43,357 nt of DNA, taken from NCBI RefSeq assembly GCF_001152565.1, contig NZ_CQAZ01000040.1, forward strand, positions 1-43,357, read 5' to 3'. Shown in pieces: positions 5,635 through 14,949 of this stretch. Position 1 is the first letter of the stretch. Every line of letters begins with the position of its first letter. A model generated the notes under the pieces. It was not told where the DNA came from and searched no databases. It saw only the letters and a program-made list of their open reading frames with translations. The translations under genes were made by a program, and so were the position numbers. Source of the stretch: Yersinia pekkanenii (lineage in GTDB: Bacteria; Pseudomonadota; Gammaproteobacteria; Enterobacterales; Enterobacteriaceae).

Positions 5635-5835
5635 ATGTCTATTACCATTACTGAAAAGGATTTACGTGAACTCTATATTCAACGCGCAGCCCGTGTTATT
5701 CAGTTTAAACGTGCGTGTCGGCTTCGAGCAAAAAATCCCGAGAAAATAACGCTTAACGACCTTTCAGCGCTACGTTACTTGATCGTCGAAGCTGAGGACA
5801 ATATCGTGACGTTTGAAAAGGAACACTTACGTTAA
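5635..5835 (+). CDS. Hypothetical protein, 66 residues
   Basis: Highly charged helical protein (EKDLRELYIQRAARVIQFKR then NPEKITLNDLSALRYLIVEA). It has a good ribosome binding site, ACGGAG, 9 nt before ATG. It probably forms a pair with the preceding 82-residue ORF. No family recognised; no membrane segment or signal peptide. Confidence 0.6.
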   Translation: MSITITEKDLRELYIQRAARVIQFKRACRLRAKNPEKITLNDLSALRYLIVEAEDNIVTFEKEHLR

Positions 5836-5898
5836 CCCTTCAGCTCTCTGGAAATACCGCTTCTAAATATCTTACGTCCCGGTTTTTTCCTCTACCTG

Positions 5899-6972
5899 AT
5901 GAATCTTATGAAAATCATTCACACATCAATGCTGCTCCCTATTATATTGGGTGGCTGCAGCCTGCCGCATCGTCAGCCGGACAGCAGCGACGCCCTACAA
6001 TTTGTGGATGCACAGATACAAACAAACACTCAAATAATCATACTGGCCCAAGATTCATTGAAGCAGGCCAGTGCCATGACACAACGAGCTCGGTCACCAA
6101 CCCCCAAATTATCCTCTAGCCTTAAGCCATCGGCAGCAACATTCAATAGTGGCCAGATTAATCCATCCTCAATACGAGGGGTGAAAAACGTCAAATCACT
6201 CGGTACACCGGGCACATTTACACTGATTAATAGAACCGCACGTAATCAACCTCTTGATGCAGCTCTTCACCAGATAGTGCCACAAGGATGGACAGTTGAA
6301 TTCTCTGCAGATCTGAAGACCGTATCTCAGCAGCGGGTTAATCTTGAGGCCAATGATCAATGGCCGTTTGCTCTGGACAGGCTCTTAATTCAACATCAAT
6401 TAGTGGCGTTAATTAACTGGCCAACGCAAAGAGTCTCTATTGCACGCTGGACAACGTCATTTAATTCGGCCCCTGTGGCCACTGCATCTCCCGCTAAAAC
6501 GGGTAATGTATCAGCATTGATAAAACCACCAACATCATCGCCGTCTGTGATATCGCCCGGACCATATAATCCGTTCAGTGCATCACGAACGGTAGGGCCC
6601 ACAGTGATCAAACCGGGTAAAGCTATCCCTTCATCCCCTCCCGTAGCGTCAACAACCCCGGTGATTAAAGTGGAGGTAAAACCAACCGTCGCGCCGAAAG
6701 ACTGGCGAGCAGAGAAAGGGTCAACACTCAAAGATACCGTGTTCCTTTGGGCGGCCAATGCGAAATGCATCAAAGGTGAGAACGATACCTGGAGTGTGGT
6801 CTGGATGACTGATGTTAACTACCGCATCGATGCCCCATTATCCTTCTCAGGCTCGTTCCGAGAGGCATTGAATGGCGTATTCCGTTTATATACCACAGCA
6901 ACGGTTCCCCTTTATGCCGGTATCAGTACGACACAATGTTTAATCAAGGTGGACGATAAGGAGGTGCGCTAA
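5899..6972 (+). CDS. pilL: PilL, outer-membrane lipoprotein of the thin pilus system
   Basis: First gene of the R64-type thin pilus operon. A lipoprotein signal ends at LGGC (residues about 16-20 from the first Met), so the mature protein is anchored by Cys. Two similar folded parts (residues about 100-165, ARNQPLDAALHQIVPQGWTV; and about 270-357, TLKDTVFLWAANAKC...FSGSFREALNGVF) look like the TcpQ/secretin-associated domain seen in PilL and toxin-coregulated pilus proteins. They are joined by a Pro/Ser/Thr-rich linker. It is expected to help assemble the PilN secretin. Start ATG 5899 or the ATG three codons later (MKIIHTS). Its TAA overlaps a following ATG (TAATG). Confidence 0.75.
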   Translation: MNLMKIIHTSMLLPIILGGCSLPHRQPDSSDALQFVDAQIQTNTQIIILAQDSLKQASAMTQRARSPTPKLSSSLKPSAATFNSGQINPSSIRGVKNVKSLGTPGTFTLINRTARNQPLDAALHQIVPQGWTVEFSADLKTVSQQRVNLEANDQWPFALDRLLIQHQLVALINWPTQRVSIARWTTSFNSAPVATASPAKTGNVSALIKPPTSSPSVISPGPYNPFSASRTVGPTVIKPGKAIPSSPPVASTTPVIKVEVKPTVAPKDWRAEKGSTLKDTVFLWAANAKCIKGENDTWSVVWMTDVNYRIDAPLSFSGSFREALNGVFRLYTTATVPLYAGISTTQCLIKVDDKEVR

Positions 6973-7046
6973 TGGCAATTCAAGGTTGTATGTTGAAAGC
7001 CATGCTTCATTTAAATCCAAAGCAAATTCAATACCGCGTTAAGTAA
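6972..7046 (+). pseudogene. 24-codon ORF coupled to pilL, possible remnant of a displaced gene
   Basis: The pilL stop overlaps ATG (TAATG at 6970-6974), the usual sign of translational coupling, but the frame ends after 24 codons (MAIQGCMLKAMLHLNPKQIQ then YRVK). The reverse-strand ORF 7039-7380 begins to overlap here. This looks like the 5' remnant of a former operon member cut off when 7039-8186 was acquired. It could equally be chance. Confidence 0.3.
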
Positions 7047-7380
7047 AACCAGCTCTGATCACGGGCGCTACTTCCCCATTCATGACATCGATATTGTCAT
7101 ACTCAAATGGAAACCCGAGTTTAATAAAAAATAAGTCCGTGTATTGCTGCACGTTTCCAGTGTTGTAAAAGCATCCATCTGTTGTTGTGGCGATGTGGGT
7201 GCTCCAATGGTAGCGGGTACTGGAAAAATCAGGGAGTTCCCCGCTCATAGAGTAATGAACCAACAGAATTTCCTGAATGATGTCCCCCTCAGCACACCCA
7301 ATAGCTTTTATTTTTTTGAACCCATTAATTACCTCGCGGTAAAGCCAAGCCTTCTCATCTTCTGTGGATAAGCCAAACAT
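7039..7380 (-). CDS. Hypothetical protein on the opposite strand inside the pil operon
   Basis: A 113-residue ORF with a good ribosome binding site (AGAGGGTG before ATG 7380). The sequence MFGLSTEDEKAWLYREVING, DIIQEILLVHYSMSGELPDF, HWSTHIATTTDGCFYNTGNV has the look of a small soluble domain, reminiscent of immunity-type proteins, but no family is recognised. It is the only reverse-strand gene within the operons and is divergent from the next gene with 29 bp between the starts, so the pair is probably an accessory insertion between pilL and pilM. Confidence 0.5.
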   Translation of the reverse strand: MFGLSTEDEKAWLYREVINGFKKIKAIGCAEGDIIQEILLVHYSMSGELPDFSSTRYHWSTHIATTTDGCFYNTGNVQQYTDLFFIKLGFPFEYDNIDVMNGEVAPVIRAGFT

Positions 7381-7409
7381 TCATCACCCTCTTTACATGG
7401 AGCATTATT

Positions 7410-8186
7410 GTGAACACAAAATATTATAGCAATTGTGGCACAGAGACTATTGACGCAGCCCTGCCTGATGGAATACCGCTGCTGATATTTGACCCCGGCT
7501 GTGGCGTCTCGAATGCCTGCCATAAGACGCTTGTGGCATCGGGTATCACTGTTCATCTGTTACAACCAGGTCATCTTGGGGGCTTCGGTCAGCCTGAACA
7601 ACATGGTTGGGATTTGTTGGCAGACTTACCATTGATTGATGGTGCGTTGATTAAAAAAGCAAAGACAGTAGCGGATGCACTTATCCCTTCTCACACGGCT
7701 TCTGACCTGTTGGCTAGGGAGATTTTTGAGCATGTTTTGTTGTTTACTGTGGATACAGGCTGGTTTCGGGACTTTGCAGAGATGTGTAATTGGCTGGCAT
7801 CCGGCTTTCTTCGTAACCTTATTTTATTTTGGCATAGCGTTCACCAGGACCATCCAGAAATTCTCTATCTGGCTGCATTGCCGGGAAATGACACAGAGTG
7901 GAAAGCTGCAGAGGCGGTGCTGACCAAACGACTGTGCATTCTTCAATCTCCGGTGGTCGCCATGCGATTCTGTCGGCCAGGTTTTTTGCTATCTTCCCTT
8001 CGAGCTGAGCCACGGCAAGTCGTGTTTCTGGCTCCTGGCATGCGAGATCTCATGGACAGTGAAATGATGGCGCTGTATCAGTTTTTATTCAGAATTATGT
8101 CTAACCTCGCCGAGCTGAATGGCACACCGTTTCACCGTCTGGTACCTGAATGTGAGCAGGAGCTTGTAATGCAATCAGAGTGTTAA
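7410..8186 (+). CDS. VirD4/TraG-like protein lacking the P-loop
   Basis: The 258-residue protein reads like the middle of a type IV coupling protein. LLIFDPGCGVSNACHKTLVA with VHLLQPG (residues about 23-53) matches the Walker B-type DPK segment and following strand. DLLADLPLIDGALIKKAKTV and LRNLILFWH resemble the conserved nucleotide-binding-domain helices. PRQVVFLAPGMRDLMDSEMM (residues about 205-225) resembles a later segment. The Walker A motif and N-terminal membrane helices that precede this in VirD4 are absent, so it cannot be an active ATPase as such. Start GTG 7410 with GGAG upstream. It may be a degenerate fragment or an adapted accessory protein. The operon's real coupling protein is TrbC at 42785. 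Identification is moderate. Confidence 0.45.
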   Translation: MNTKYYSNCGTETIDAALPDGIPLLIFDPGCGVSNACHKTLVASGITVHLLQPGHLGGFGQPEQHGWDLLADLPLIDGALIKKAKTVADALIPSHTASDLLAREIFEHVLLFTVDTGWFRDFAEMCNWLASGFLRNLILFWHSVHQDHPEILYLAALPGNDTEWKAAEAVLTKRLCILQSPVVAMRFCRPGFLLSSLRAEPRQVVFLAPGMRDLMDSEMMALYQFLFRIMSNLAELNGTPFHRLVPECEQELVMQSEC

Positions 8187-8294
8187 TCCCTCGGCATCTG
8201 GTTGAACCTCATCCTCCGCGAGCCAATCGGCACGACGAATCAAGATTAATGTTCATGGTTATCCCGTTTAGCTTCTGATTAAGGAGACGCGCTC

Positions 8295-8729
8295 ATGGGG
8301 ATTGGCTACTGGCTCTTGTCGATGTTTCTAGTTCTCTTCCTGATGACGGCTGATATGACGCACCGGAGAACGCATCAGACTCTGGAAATGGCTGAAAGCG
8401 AGAATAAACAGAGAGCTCGACAAACAGTGCTCTACATCAATGCCATCAATGACTATCTGTATGACCACCCCCAAGACAATGGCGTGATAAACGACAATTT
8501 ACTGGGTTTCAGTTCCCTCCCGTCCCTGTCTCATATCATTCAAGATCGTCGTGTCTTTGTTTACCAACCCAACAACAGTGGCTTAATGAGCGCACTGAAA
8601 ACGATGACCCGTGACTCTGCATTACTGGGACGGGTACAAAATCGCCGCCTTATCGATAATCTCGGTACCGATATGCAAGTCTCTGTTCCTGACGTTATTT
8701 CAGAGACTTATCTCGTTTATATTAACTGA
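8295..8729 (+). CDS. pilM: PilM, thin pilus inner-membrane protein
   Basis: 144 residues, the size of R64 PilM (about 145). One N-terminal membrane helix (residues about 3-20, GYWLLSMFLVLFLMTA) is followed by a periplasmic domain. The start has a strong AAGGAG site, and the gene lies 15 bp before pilN, the R64 order. PilM is essential for R64 pilus biogenesis, though its exact role is not well defined. Identified by order, length and topology. Confidence 0.75.
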   Translation: MGIGYWLLSMFLVLFLMTADMTHRRTHQTLEMAESENKQRARQTVLYINAINDYLYDHPQDNGVINDNLLGFSSLPSLSHIIQDRRVFVYQPNNSGLMSALKTMTRDSALLGRVQNRRLIDNLGTDMQVSVPDVISETYLVYIN

Positions 8730-8744
8730 CCTCTCGGACTCCTT

Positions 8745-10376
8745 ATGCCTAAAACCCCAACAGCGCTGGCCTCGGCCATTGCGTTAAGCCTTATGCTGTC
8801 TGGCTGCTCCAGTATGGACAGAATAAACCAGACCATGAAACAGACGGATACTGACTACGGTACAGCCACTGGCCATCTCAGTCAGATAGCGTCCGGTTCT
8901 CCAGTCCAGGAACTCACCACTCAATGGATCAATCCTGTCCCGCTCAACAGCCGGACACAAACACAGGCTCAACTCCCAGGTTGTACACCCACATTTAATC
9001 GTCCAGGTGAAGTCTCATTGGCCGAGGTAAGCGCCTTTATTACCCGGACATGTAAAATACCGGTAGTGGTTACACCGGATGCACAAGCCGCGATGGTGCC
9101 AGGCCAGGGCAAAACAGAAAAAATTCAAGGAAGCATCCCCGCCCCTGACAGCAATGGCATGGTCCCCTTGAATACGATGGGCGGCGCGGCCCCCGTGGTT
9201 CGTGAGACGGGCGGCTCTGGCAATACGCTGCGGGGTGTTCACTGGGAGGGATCCCTTGCTGGCCTATTAGATAATGTGACAACGCGCCTGGGATTATCCT
9301 GGCGTTATGAGCAGGGCCGTATTTCCATTTTCTATGTCGATACACGCACCTTCCCCATCATGTTTATGGATTCGAAAACAGCGTTCAGCTCTAAAGTCAT
9401 TAGTGGAACCACCACCTCATCAGGCACCTCAGGCAGCAGCAGCGGGGGCGGTCTCTCTGGTGATGTGAATACGTCACAGACAACAACGATGGAAATGAGC
9501 TCGGGCCTTTACAGTGATCTGGAGAACACGATCAAGGCAATGCTCACCCCGGGCGTTGGCCGGTTGTTCCTTGCCGCTGGAATGCTCACCGTAACTGATA
9601 CGCCTCGCGTTCTTGATGCGGTCAACACCTACATTAATGACCGCAATACTGAACTCAACCGTCAAGTGGTCCTCAACGTTAAAGTCTATTCTGTTGAAAA
9701 ACGGCGTCAGGACCAACTGGGGATTGATTGGAATGCGGTATTTACGTCTGGCAGTATCGGCGGCTCGTTAACCAGTGCATTTACAGAGGCATCCACCAGT
9801 GCCATGACGGGAGGGTTATCGATACTCGATGGCAAATTTGCCAACTCAAAAGCCTTTGTCAATGCACTGGCTGAACAGGCAAATGTATCGTTAGTCACAC
9901 AACAGGCCAGCACCACGACCAATATGTCAGCCGTACCTGTTCAGGTGGGTACACAACAAGATTATGCCAGTCAGGTCAATACTGATTCCACGGCCAATGT
10001 GGGCACCTCTACGTCAATAACAAAATCAACTATCACAACCGGCTTCAACATGACCATGTTGCCGTACATCATGCCAAAGTCATCCCAAATCCAGTTGCAG
10101 TTCAGTATCAACATGAGTGATGACCCAACATCACGCACATTCACCAGCGGTGAAAGCAGTATTGAGTTGATGAAAACCCGACTGAAAACATTCAATCAGC
10201 GCGTGATCTTAAGTTCTGGCCAAACATTGGTGCTCAGTGGATTTCAGCAAGTCAATAACACCGGAAGCAAACAAGGCGTGGGGTCAGCCTCCTTCTTTGG
10301 GCTCGGTGGTGGGGCTAATGGTCAGAAGGACGACACCATGCTGGTTATTCTGATCACACCAACCCTTCTGAGGTGA
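8745..10376 (+). CDS. pilN: PilN, secretin lipoprotein
   Basis: 543-residue outer-membrane channel of the thin pilus. A lipobox LSGC lies at residues about 18-21 (LMLSGCSSM). Residues about 150-200 form a secretin N-domain (TLRGVHWEGSLAGLLDNVTT). A Gly/Ser/Thr-rich stretch follows (TTSSGTSGSSSGGG). The C-terminal secretin core (residues about 300-543) has the final conserved segment SSGQTLVLSGFQQ and ends with DDTMLVILITPTLLR, as typical of the GspD/PulD family. It would form a multimeric pore through which PilS pili pass, aided by PilL. Confidence 0.92.
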   Translation: MPKTPTALASAIALSLMLSGCSSMDRINQTMKQTDTDYGTATGHLSQIASGSPVQELTTQWINPVPLNSRTQTQAQLPGCTPTFNRPGEVSLAEVSAFITRTCKIPVVVTPDAQAAMVPGQGKTEKIQGSIPAPDSNGMVPLNTMGGAAPVVRETGGSGNTLRGVHWEGSLAGLLDNVTTRLGLSWRYEQGRISIFYVDTRTFPIMFMDSKTAFSSKVISGTTTSSGTSGSSSGGGLSGDVNTSQTTTMEMSSGLYSDLENTIKAMLTPGVGRLFLAAGMLTVTDTPRVLDAVNTYINDRNTELNRQVVLNVKVYSVEKRRQDQLGIDWNAVFTSGSIGGSLTSAFTEASTSAMTGGLSILDGKFANSKAFVNALAEQANVSLVTQQASTTTNMSAVPVQVGTQQDYASQVNTDSTANVGTSTSITKSTITTGFNMTMLPYIMPKSSQIQLQFSINMSDDPTSRTFTSGESSIELMKTRLKTFNQRVILSSGQTLVLSGFQQVNNTGSKQGVGSASFFGLGGGANGQKDDTMLVILITPTLLR

Positions 10377-10379
10377 TCC

Positions 10380-11678
10380 ATGACAGAAAATGATAACGAT
10401 AACCCGCTGTATGTTATTCGCAGTGGCGGCTGGGTATTCATCGCAGGATTGCAGTGGGAATTAGTCGAAAGTCGATACCGCTATGCGGCTCGCGCCTTCG
10501 CACGACGTCATGATGCTGACAGTTTTGCCACCGTTCCCGCCAACAAAAATCAATTATTGGCGGGAATTGGCAATCTACACGATGCCGGAGTGATGCCCCG
10601 GGAGACCCGAAAATCGGCTTCTCTGGCGTTAACCTTATTGCCCATGCTCGGCAACCACGGCTGGGGCGTGTTCGAGCTCGATGATGGCCAGTTCTGGTTT
10701 GTCGCAGCCCTTAACGGGCAGTTGTCCGTTCTCTCTGATGTTGTCGGTAACAAACACTCAATACGCGATGCGGTGAAAACGTTCCTGAGCTTTGATCTAA
10801 TGCCGCAGGATGCGCGGACCATTATCTGCCCTCCTGACTTTCTGCCCGATGTAACGGCCGATAATGTGTTGTTAGACAATGCGCTGCCCTCGATCACCGT
10901 ACCACGCCGCGCTCGGCTGCATCCTCTCTCTAACCGCAAGGCCCTGATTGTCTGGTCGGCCATCTTGATCGGTGTATTTGGGGGATACTACGCGATAACA
11001 GAATATCAGTCCCTGCAGGAGGCAAAACGCATTGCTGACGTAAGAGCCGCATTTTTAAAGACGAAAGAACAGATTAAGACAGCCACGCCAGCCGCGTTAC
11101 AGCCCTGGAAAGAACAGCCTGTTCTGGCCACGTTTCTAAGTACCTGCAGTGCGCAATGGAAATCCGCCCCCATCAGTATTGCGGGTTGGCGTTTTCGTAC
11201 AGCAGATTGCACATCAGGATCCATGAGGCTGGCATGGAGTAAGCCTATTGGGGGAACAGTCGGTGACTTTTCTCGTCGGCTTGCCATCTGGTATCCGGGT
11301 AACAAACCCTTGTTCAATATCCCAGGTGGAGCCGATACCGGGGGCGTTGCCCTTCTCCTGGCAATGCCCCTCCCGGCCACGCCGGAAATCGTCGGTGATG
11401 CGGATAGCCAAACCCAACGACTGACCAATTATGCGCAACAACTGCGGGCAGTGCTGAATCTGACTGAAGACAGTGCCTCAACAGTCAAGGTCAATAATGA
11501 ATCAATCCCGCTTCCCTGGCGCAGTTTCAGTTTCACATTTGCCACTGATATACCGCCCGACAAACTCTTTTCTCCTGCGTTGTTTGATGCCTCTGGCATC
11601 CGACTGACGCGGATAACGGTCACTCTGAATAACGCCAGACTGCACTATTCTCTGGAAGGAAAATTGTATGCTCAATAA
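10380..11678 (+). CDS. pilO: PilO, thin pilus assembly protein
   Basis: 432 residues. The start codon is placed by a near-perfect site overlapping the pilN stop (GAGGTGATCC before ATG). An N-terminal cytoplasmic region (about 180 residues) precedes one membrane helix (ALIVWSAILIGVFGGYYAIT, residues about 185-205) and a periplasmic domain. This is the bitopic arrangement of R64 PilO, thought to connect the ATPase and platform to the secretin. Overlaps pilP by 11 bp. Confidence 0.85.
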   Translation: MTENDNDNPLYVIRSGGWVFIAGLQWELVESRYRYAARAFARRHDADSFATVPANKNQLLAGIGNLHDAGVMPRETRKSASLALTLLPMLGNHGWGVFELDDGQFWFVAALNGQLSVLSDVVGNKHSIRDAVKTFLSFDLMPQDARTIICPPDFLPDVTADNVLLDNALPSITVPRRARLHPLSNRKALIVWSAILIGVFGGYYAITEYQSLQEAKRIADVRAAFLKTKEQIKTATPAALQPWKEQPVLATFLSTCSAQWKSAPISIAGWRFRTADCTSGSMRLAWSKPIGGTVGDFSRRLAIWYPGNKPLFNIPGGADTGGVALLLAMPLPATPEIVGDADSQTQRLTNYAQQLRAVLNLTEDSASTVKVNNESIPLPWRSFSFTFATDIPPDKLFSPALFDASGIRLTRITVTLNNARLHYSLEGKLYAQ

Positions 11679-12267
11679 ATACAGCCGCCCGTTGTTGCTG
11701 TGCATTCTGTTCGGGTCAACCCCAGGCAGCTATGCTGCGCCGACCACGGCATTACCCGGTGTCACCCATACCACTGAAATACAGAAAAGTTCGCCCACTG
11801 AGTCTGAGACTCCCTCCTCAGATACTCCGCCAACCCCAACTCGCCTTCATGAGAACTCGGGAAATACGTTAAATCTGGCTCGTCTTGAACGTATTCAAGC
11901 GGATACCTTGCTGTTTGAAGCACAAGCCGCCCGGGCAAAGGCACTGCTCTCTCTGCAGCAAAACAATGGCTATGATGCCTCCCTGCCGGCTCCCTTATCC
12001 CAAAGTCTGGTTGCGACCACGGGAGGGATCCCGGGAACAACGTTATCAACACTCCCCACACAGATTGCATTACCCCGCATAGTGGAAATTGCGGGCAGTG
12101 GTAAGCATTTACGAACACGCCTGGCATTATCCGATGGCGCTGCGGTTGAACTTAGCGCAGGGCAACGCATTCCCGGCACGAACAACACCGTAAAGACGAT
12201 TACGGCGCAGGAAGTCCAGATAACGACTTCAACCGGAGAAACTCACACCCTGGCATTTACTGAGTGA
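11668..12267 (+). CDS. pilP: PilP, periplasmic pilus biogenesis protein
   Basis: 199 residues with a signal peptide (YSRPLLLCILFGSTPGSYAA, cleavage after about residue 24). A Ser/Thr/Pro-rich region and a coiled, Ala/Leu-rich stretch (RLERIQADTLLFEAQAARAK, residues about 70-90) come next. The C-terminal small beta domain (PRIVEIAGSGKHLRTRLALS...) is typical of type IV pilus PilP/GspC-like homology regions. It probably bridges PilO and the PilN secretin. Starts inside pilO with GGAAGGA upstream, indicating coupling. Confidence 0.85.
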   Translation: MLNKYSRPLLLCILFGSTPGSYAAPTTALPGVTHTTEIQKSSPTESETPSSDTPPTPTRLHENSGNTLNLARLERIQADTLLFEAQAARAKALLSLQQNNGYDASLPAPLSQSLVATTGGIPGTTLSTLPTQIALPRIVEIAGSGKHLRTRLALSDGAAVELSAGQRIPGTNNTVKTITAQEVQITTSTGETHTLAFTE

Positions 12268-12274
12268 GGCTTTT

Positions 12275-13768
12275 ATGTCCGAACTGCTACTGAATGACCT
12301 TGCAAGCTGGGTTCACGAACACACCGAAGACGATGGCAGTGTCACGTTGATGATTGCTGAACATCATCGCAGTGATGTCCGGGTTCAGTCCTATACCAAC
12401 CGTGTGCGGCAAACAAAAAAGGTCAACGATATTCAGTTCCTGCCCCTCGATCAGATAAAAGCTTATAAGGAACAACAACCGCAACAACAGACTGACAAAA
12501 CCTTGTTCAGTGATACCCAGAAAAAAGTGATCGCGTATTTCAAAAAGGCGGTTGAACTCAAGGCCTCGGATATTCATCTGGAGATAGGAAAAGGCGGAAC
12601 GACACGCATCGTGATGCGTATTCACGGTGATTTGGTCAAAGTTGATGCCATTTCAACCAAAGAAGGCGAATTATTAGCCTCTACCATCGTGTTATCGATG
12701 TGCGATGTCGCGGAAGCCCAGTTTAATGCCAACCGAAACCAGGATGGCCGGGTGAAAGCGGAGTTCTTGCGGGGGTTGGGCCTTTTTGGTGCACGTTATG
12801 CGCACATTCCGGCCGTATATGGATTGTACGTGGTCATGCGTATCTTACCCGACGACAGTGCTACGCCACCCACGCTGGAGGCATTGGGATTTCTACCTGA
12901 ACATCAGCGCCTTTTGCGCCGAATGTTGCAACGACCGGAAGGTATTATCATCCTGTCAGGACCAACGGGATCTGGCAAAAGTACCACTCTGCGAACATTC
13001 AGTGACTTGTATCTGGAAAGCACCCATCAGTTACGACGCCTGATGACCATTGAAGATCCACCAGAAGGCGAAATAGAGGGCGCAGTACAAACGGCTATCA
13101 TCGCCGATAAAAATAACCCTGCGGCCGTCTCTCAAGCATGGGTTCGGGCTATTTCTGCTGCATTGCGACTCGATCCTGATGCCCTGGTTGTCGGGGAAAT
13201 GCGTGACGAAAACTCAGCAAAAACCAGTATTACGGCCGCAATGACCGGACACCTTCTATTAACCACTCTGCATGCTAACGACCCCATCAATATACTGGAG
13301 CGACTGGCCACGCTGGGCATTAATCCGGCGTTACTGACGGACCCACAATTGATGATCGGACTTATCAGTCAACGGTTGGTGCAATTACTTTGTCCACGTT
13401 GCAAAAAGCCCTGGTCGGCAGAGAAAGAACGGTTATCACAAGATGATAAAGATCTGCTTTCAAATAGGTGTCAGTTAGAGAACCTGTACTTTCGCCATAA
13501 AGACGGGTGCGAACATTGTCATATGGGCATTGTTGGCCGTACCGTCATTACCGAGGTGATCAGTCCTGATGCGAAGTTTATGCAAACGTACCGTGACCAC
13601 GGCAAACTCGCTGCACGAACTTACTGGCACCGCGAACTCAACGGAATAACCCGCAATACACACCTGTTACACCATATCAATGCCGGTCTGGTTGACCCAC
13701 TGGCAGCAGATCGCGTGAGCCCGTTAGACGAAGACCAATGGCTTCTGCTCGATAAGGAGGATAAATGA
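12275..13768 (+). CDS. pilQ: PilQ, pilus assembly ATPase (GspE/PilB family)
   Basis: 497-residue cytoplasmic ATPase driving pilin assembly. It has Walker A GPTGSGKS at residues about 229-236, a Walker B region LRLDPDALVVGEMRDE, and the His-containing segment TGHLLLTTLHANDP. A four-cysteine zinc site (CPRCKKPW and CEHCHMGIVGR, residues about 372-420) is usual for GspE proteins. An N-terminal domain has KASDIHLEIG (residues about 96-105). Expected to work as a hexamer on the PilR platform. Overlaps pilR by 4 bp (ATGA). Confidence 0.95.
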   Translation: MSELLLNDLASWVHEHTEDDGSVTLMIAEHHRSDVRVQSYTNRVRQTKKVNDIQFLPLDQIKAYKEQQPQQQTDKTLFSDTQKKVIAYFKKAVELKASDIHLEIGKGGTTRIVMRIHGDLVKVDAISTKEGELLASTIVLSMCDVAEAQFNANRNQDGRVKAEFLRGLGLFGARYAHIPAVYGLYVVMRILPDDSATPPTLEALGFLPEHQRLLRRMLQRPEGIIILSGPTGSGKSTTLRTFSDLYLESTHQLRRLMTIEDPPEGEIEGAVQTAIIADKNNPAAVSQAWVRAISAALRLDPDALVVGEMRDENSAKTSITAAMTGHLLLTTLHANDPINILERLATLGINPALLTDPQLMIGLISQRLVQLLCPRCKKPWSAEKERLSQDDKDLLSNRCQLENLYFRHKDGCEHCHMGIVGRTVITEVISPDAKFMQTYRDHGKLAARTYWHRELNGITRNTHLLHHINAGLVDPLAADRVSPLDEDQWLLLDKEDK

Positions 13769-14886
13769 AGAGGCTGAGCAACTTTTTCACCCCCATTCTC
13801 CGGCCCGATTTACAGATTAAATATCTACAACCGGCAAGACGCTGGCTTTACCGCCACACCTTCTCAACCCGTGACCGTTTGTCACTGTATGAAGACCTGG
13901 CTTTTCTGCTTGATAACAATCGCACGCTGGAAGTTGCCATCACAAACATGCGAGACAGTGCAACTGACTTTGGTAAACGCAGCTCTCCTTCTGCCGTCTG
14001 GCTAAATGACTGTTTGAAAGCCCTCAGCAATGGTCAGTCATTGGATGTAGCGTTGGGCGATTGGATCCCTCGCCAGGAAGCCGCCATTATCAGTGCTGGC
14101 GTATTGGATGGTCATATTGCTGATGCATTACGTCGTGCCATGACTGTCGTACAGGGTATCGATGAAATGAAGTCATCCATCTACAGTACCCTGGGATATC
14201 CCCTGGCCCTGATCGCCACCGTCATTGGCATCATGAATATGGTCAGTGAACATTTCATTCCTCAGTTGGCTAAAATCATTCCCCGAACAACCTGGGAGGG
14301 CGGGATATGGTGGCTGGGCGCAACCTCGGATTTCGTTGTTAATCAAGGCGTCTTACTGTCGTTGTCGGTGGCATTACTCACGGCGTGGATAACCTGGTCA
14401 TTCAATAATATGACCGGAAAAACCCGGCGCGGGCTTGATTACCTCATTCCCTGGTCGATATACAAAGACTTTCAGGGGGTGGCATTTCTGCTCAATATCG
14501 CGGCGCTGTTACGGGCTGATGTCAAAACACTGGATGCACTGGATATCCTCTCCCGTAACGCCTCACCCTGGTTACTGGAGCGGCTTAACGCAGCGCGACG
14601 CCTGGTTCGCCAGGGACAACACCTCGGGCTGGCATTGCGTAATACGGGCTATCATTTCCCGTCCAAAGACTGCGTGAACAAACTGGTGTTGCTCACCGAC
14701 GGTGACAACGCTGCCGGCATCATCGAGAACTATGCCAAACATTGGATGATCACCACCATCAAACTCATCAAACGCCGGGCGACACGCCTGTCTATCGTGT
14801 TGTTCCTGGTGGTCAGTGGTTACATGTTTTTGTTGGTCCAGGTCATTCAACAACTCAATAGTATGGCGGCCCAAATGGGTCAGTAA
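13765..14886 (+). CDS. pilR: PilR, inner-membrane platform protein (GspF/PilC family)
   Basis: 373 residues with the two-repeat GspF layout. Cytoplasmic helices (RDRLSLYEDLAFLLDNNRTL) are followed by membrane helices near residues 145-165 (LGYPLALIATVIGIMNMV) and 190-212. The second repeat (KDFQGVAFLLNIAALLRADV) ends in a C-terminal helix (LSIVLFLVVSGYMFLLVQV). It receives force from PilQ to add pilin. The start follows a strong AAGGAGG within pilQ. Confidence 0.93.
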   Translation: MKRLSNFFTPILRPDLQIKYLQPARRWLYRHTFSTRDRLSLYEDLAFLLDNNRTLEVAITNMRDSATDFGKRSSPSAVWLNDCLKALSNGQSLDVALGDWIPRQEAAIISAGVLDGHIADALRRAMTVVQGIDEMKSSIYSTLGYPLALIATVIGIMNMVSEHFIPQLAKIIPRTTWEGGIWWLGATSDFVVNQGVLLSLSVALLTAWITWSFNNMTGKTRRGLDYLIPWSIYKDFQGVAFLLNIAALLRADVKTLDALDILSRNASPWLLERLNAARRLVRQGQHLGLALRNTGYHFPSKDCVNKLVLLTDGDNAAGIIENYAKHWMITTIKLIKRRATRLSIVLFLVVSGYMFLLVQVIQQLNSMAAQMGQ

Positions 14887-14949
14887 TCGCCTTTATCCCT
14901 TCGAATCTTTCCAGCCCTCTGGCTATTTACTGTAATTAAGGAAAAACCA

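Noticed and set aside
4802..5900. ops element for the RfaH-like protein
   Set aside because: No copy of the GGCGGTAGC core was found before the pil genes; a diverged element cannot be excluded.
8784..9345. Reverse-strand ORFs within pilN and similar ones within other pil/tra genes
   Set aside because: They lie wholly inside long, well-recognised genes, lack ribosome sites and have arginine/histidine-rich antisense-type composition.
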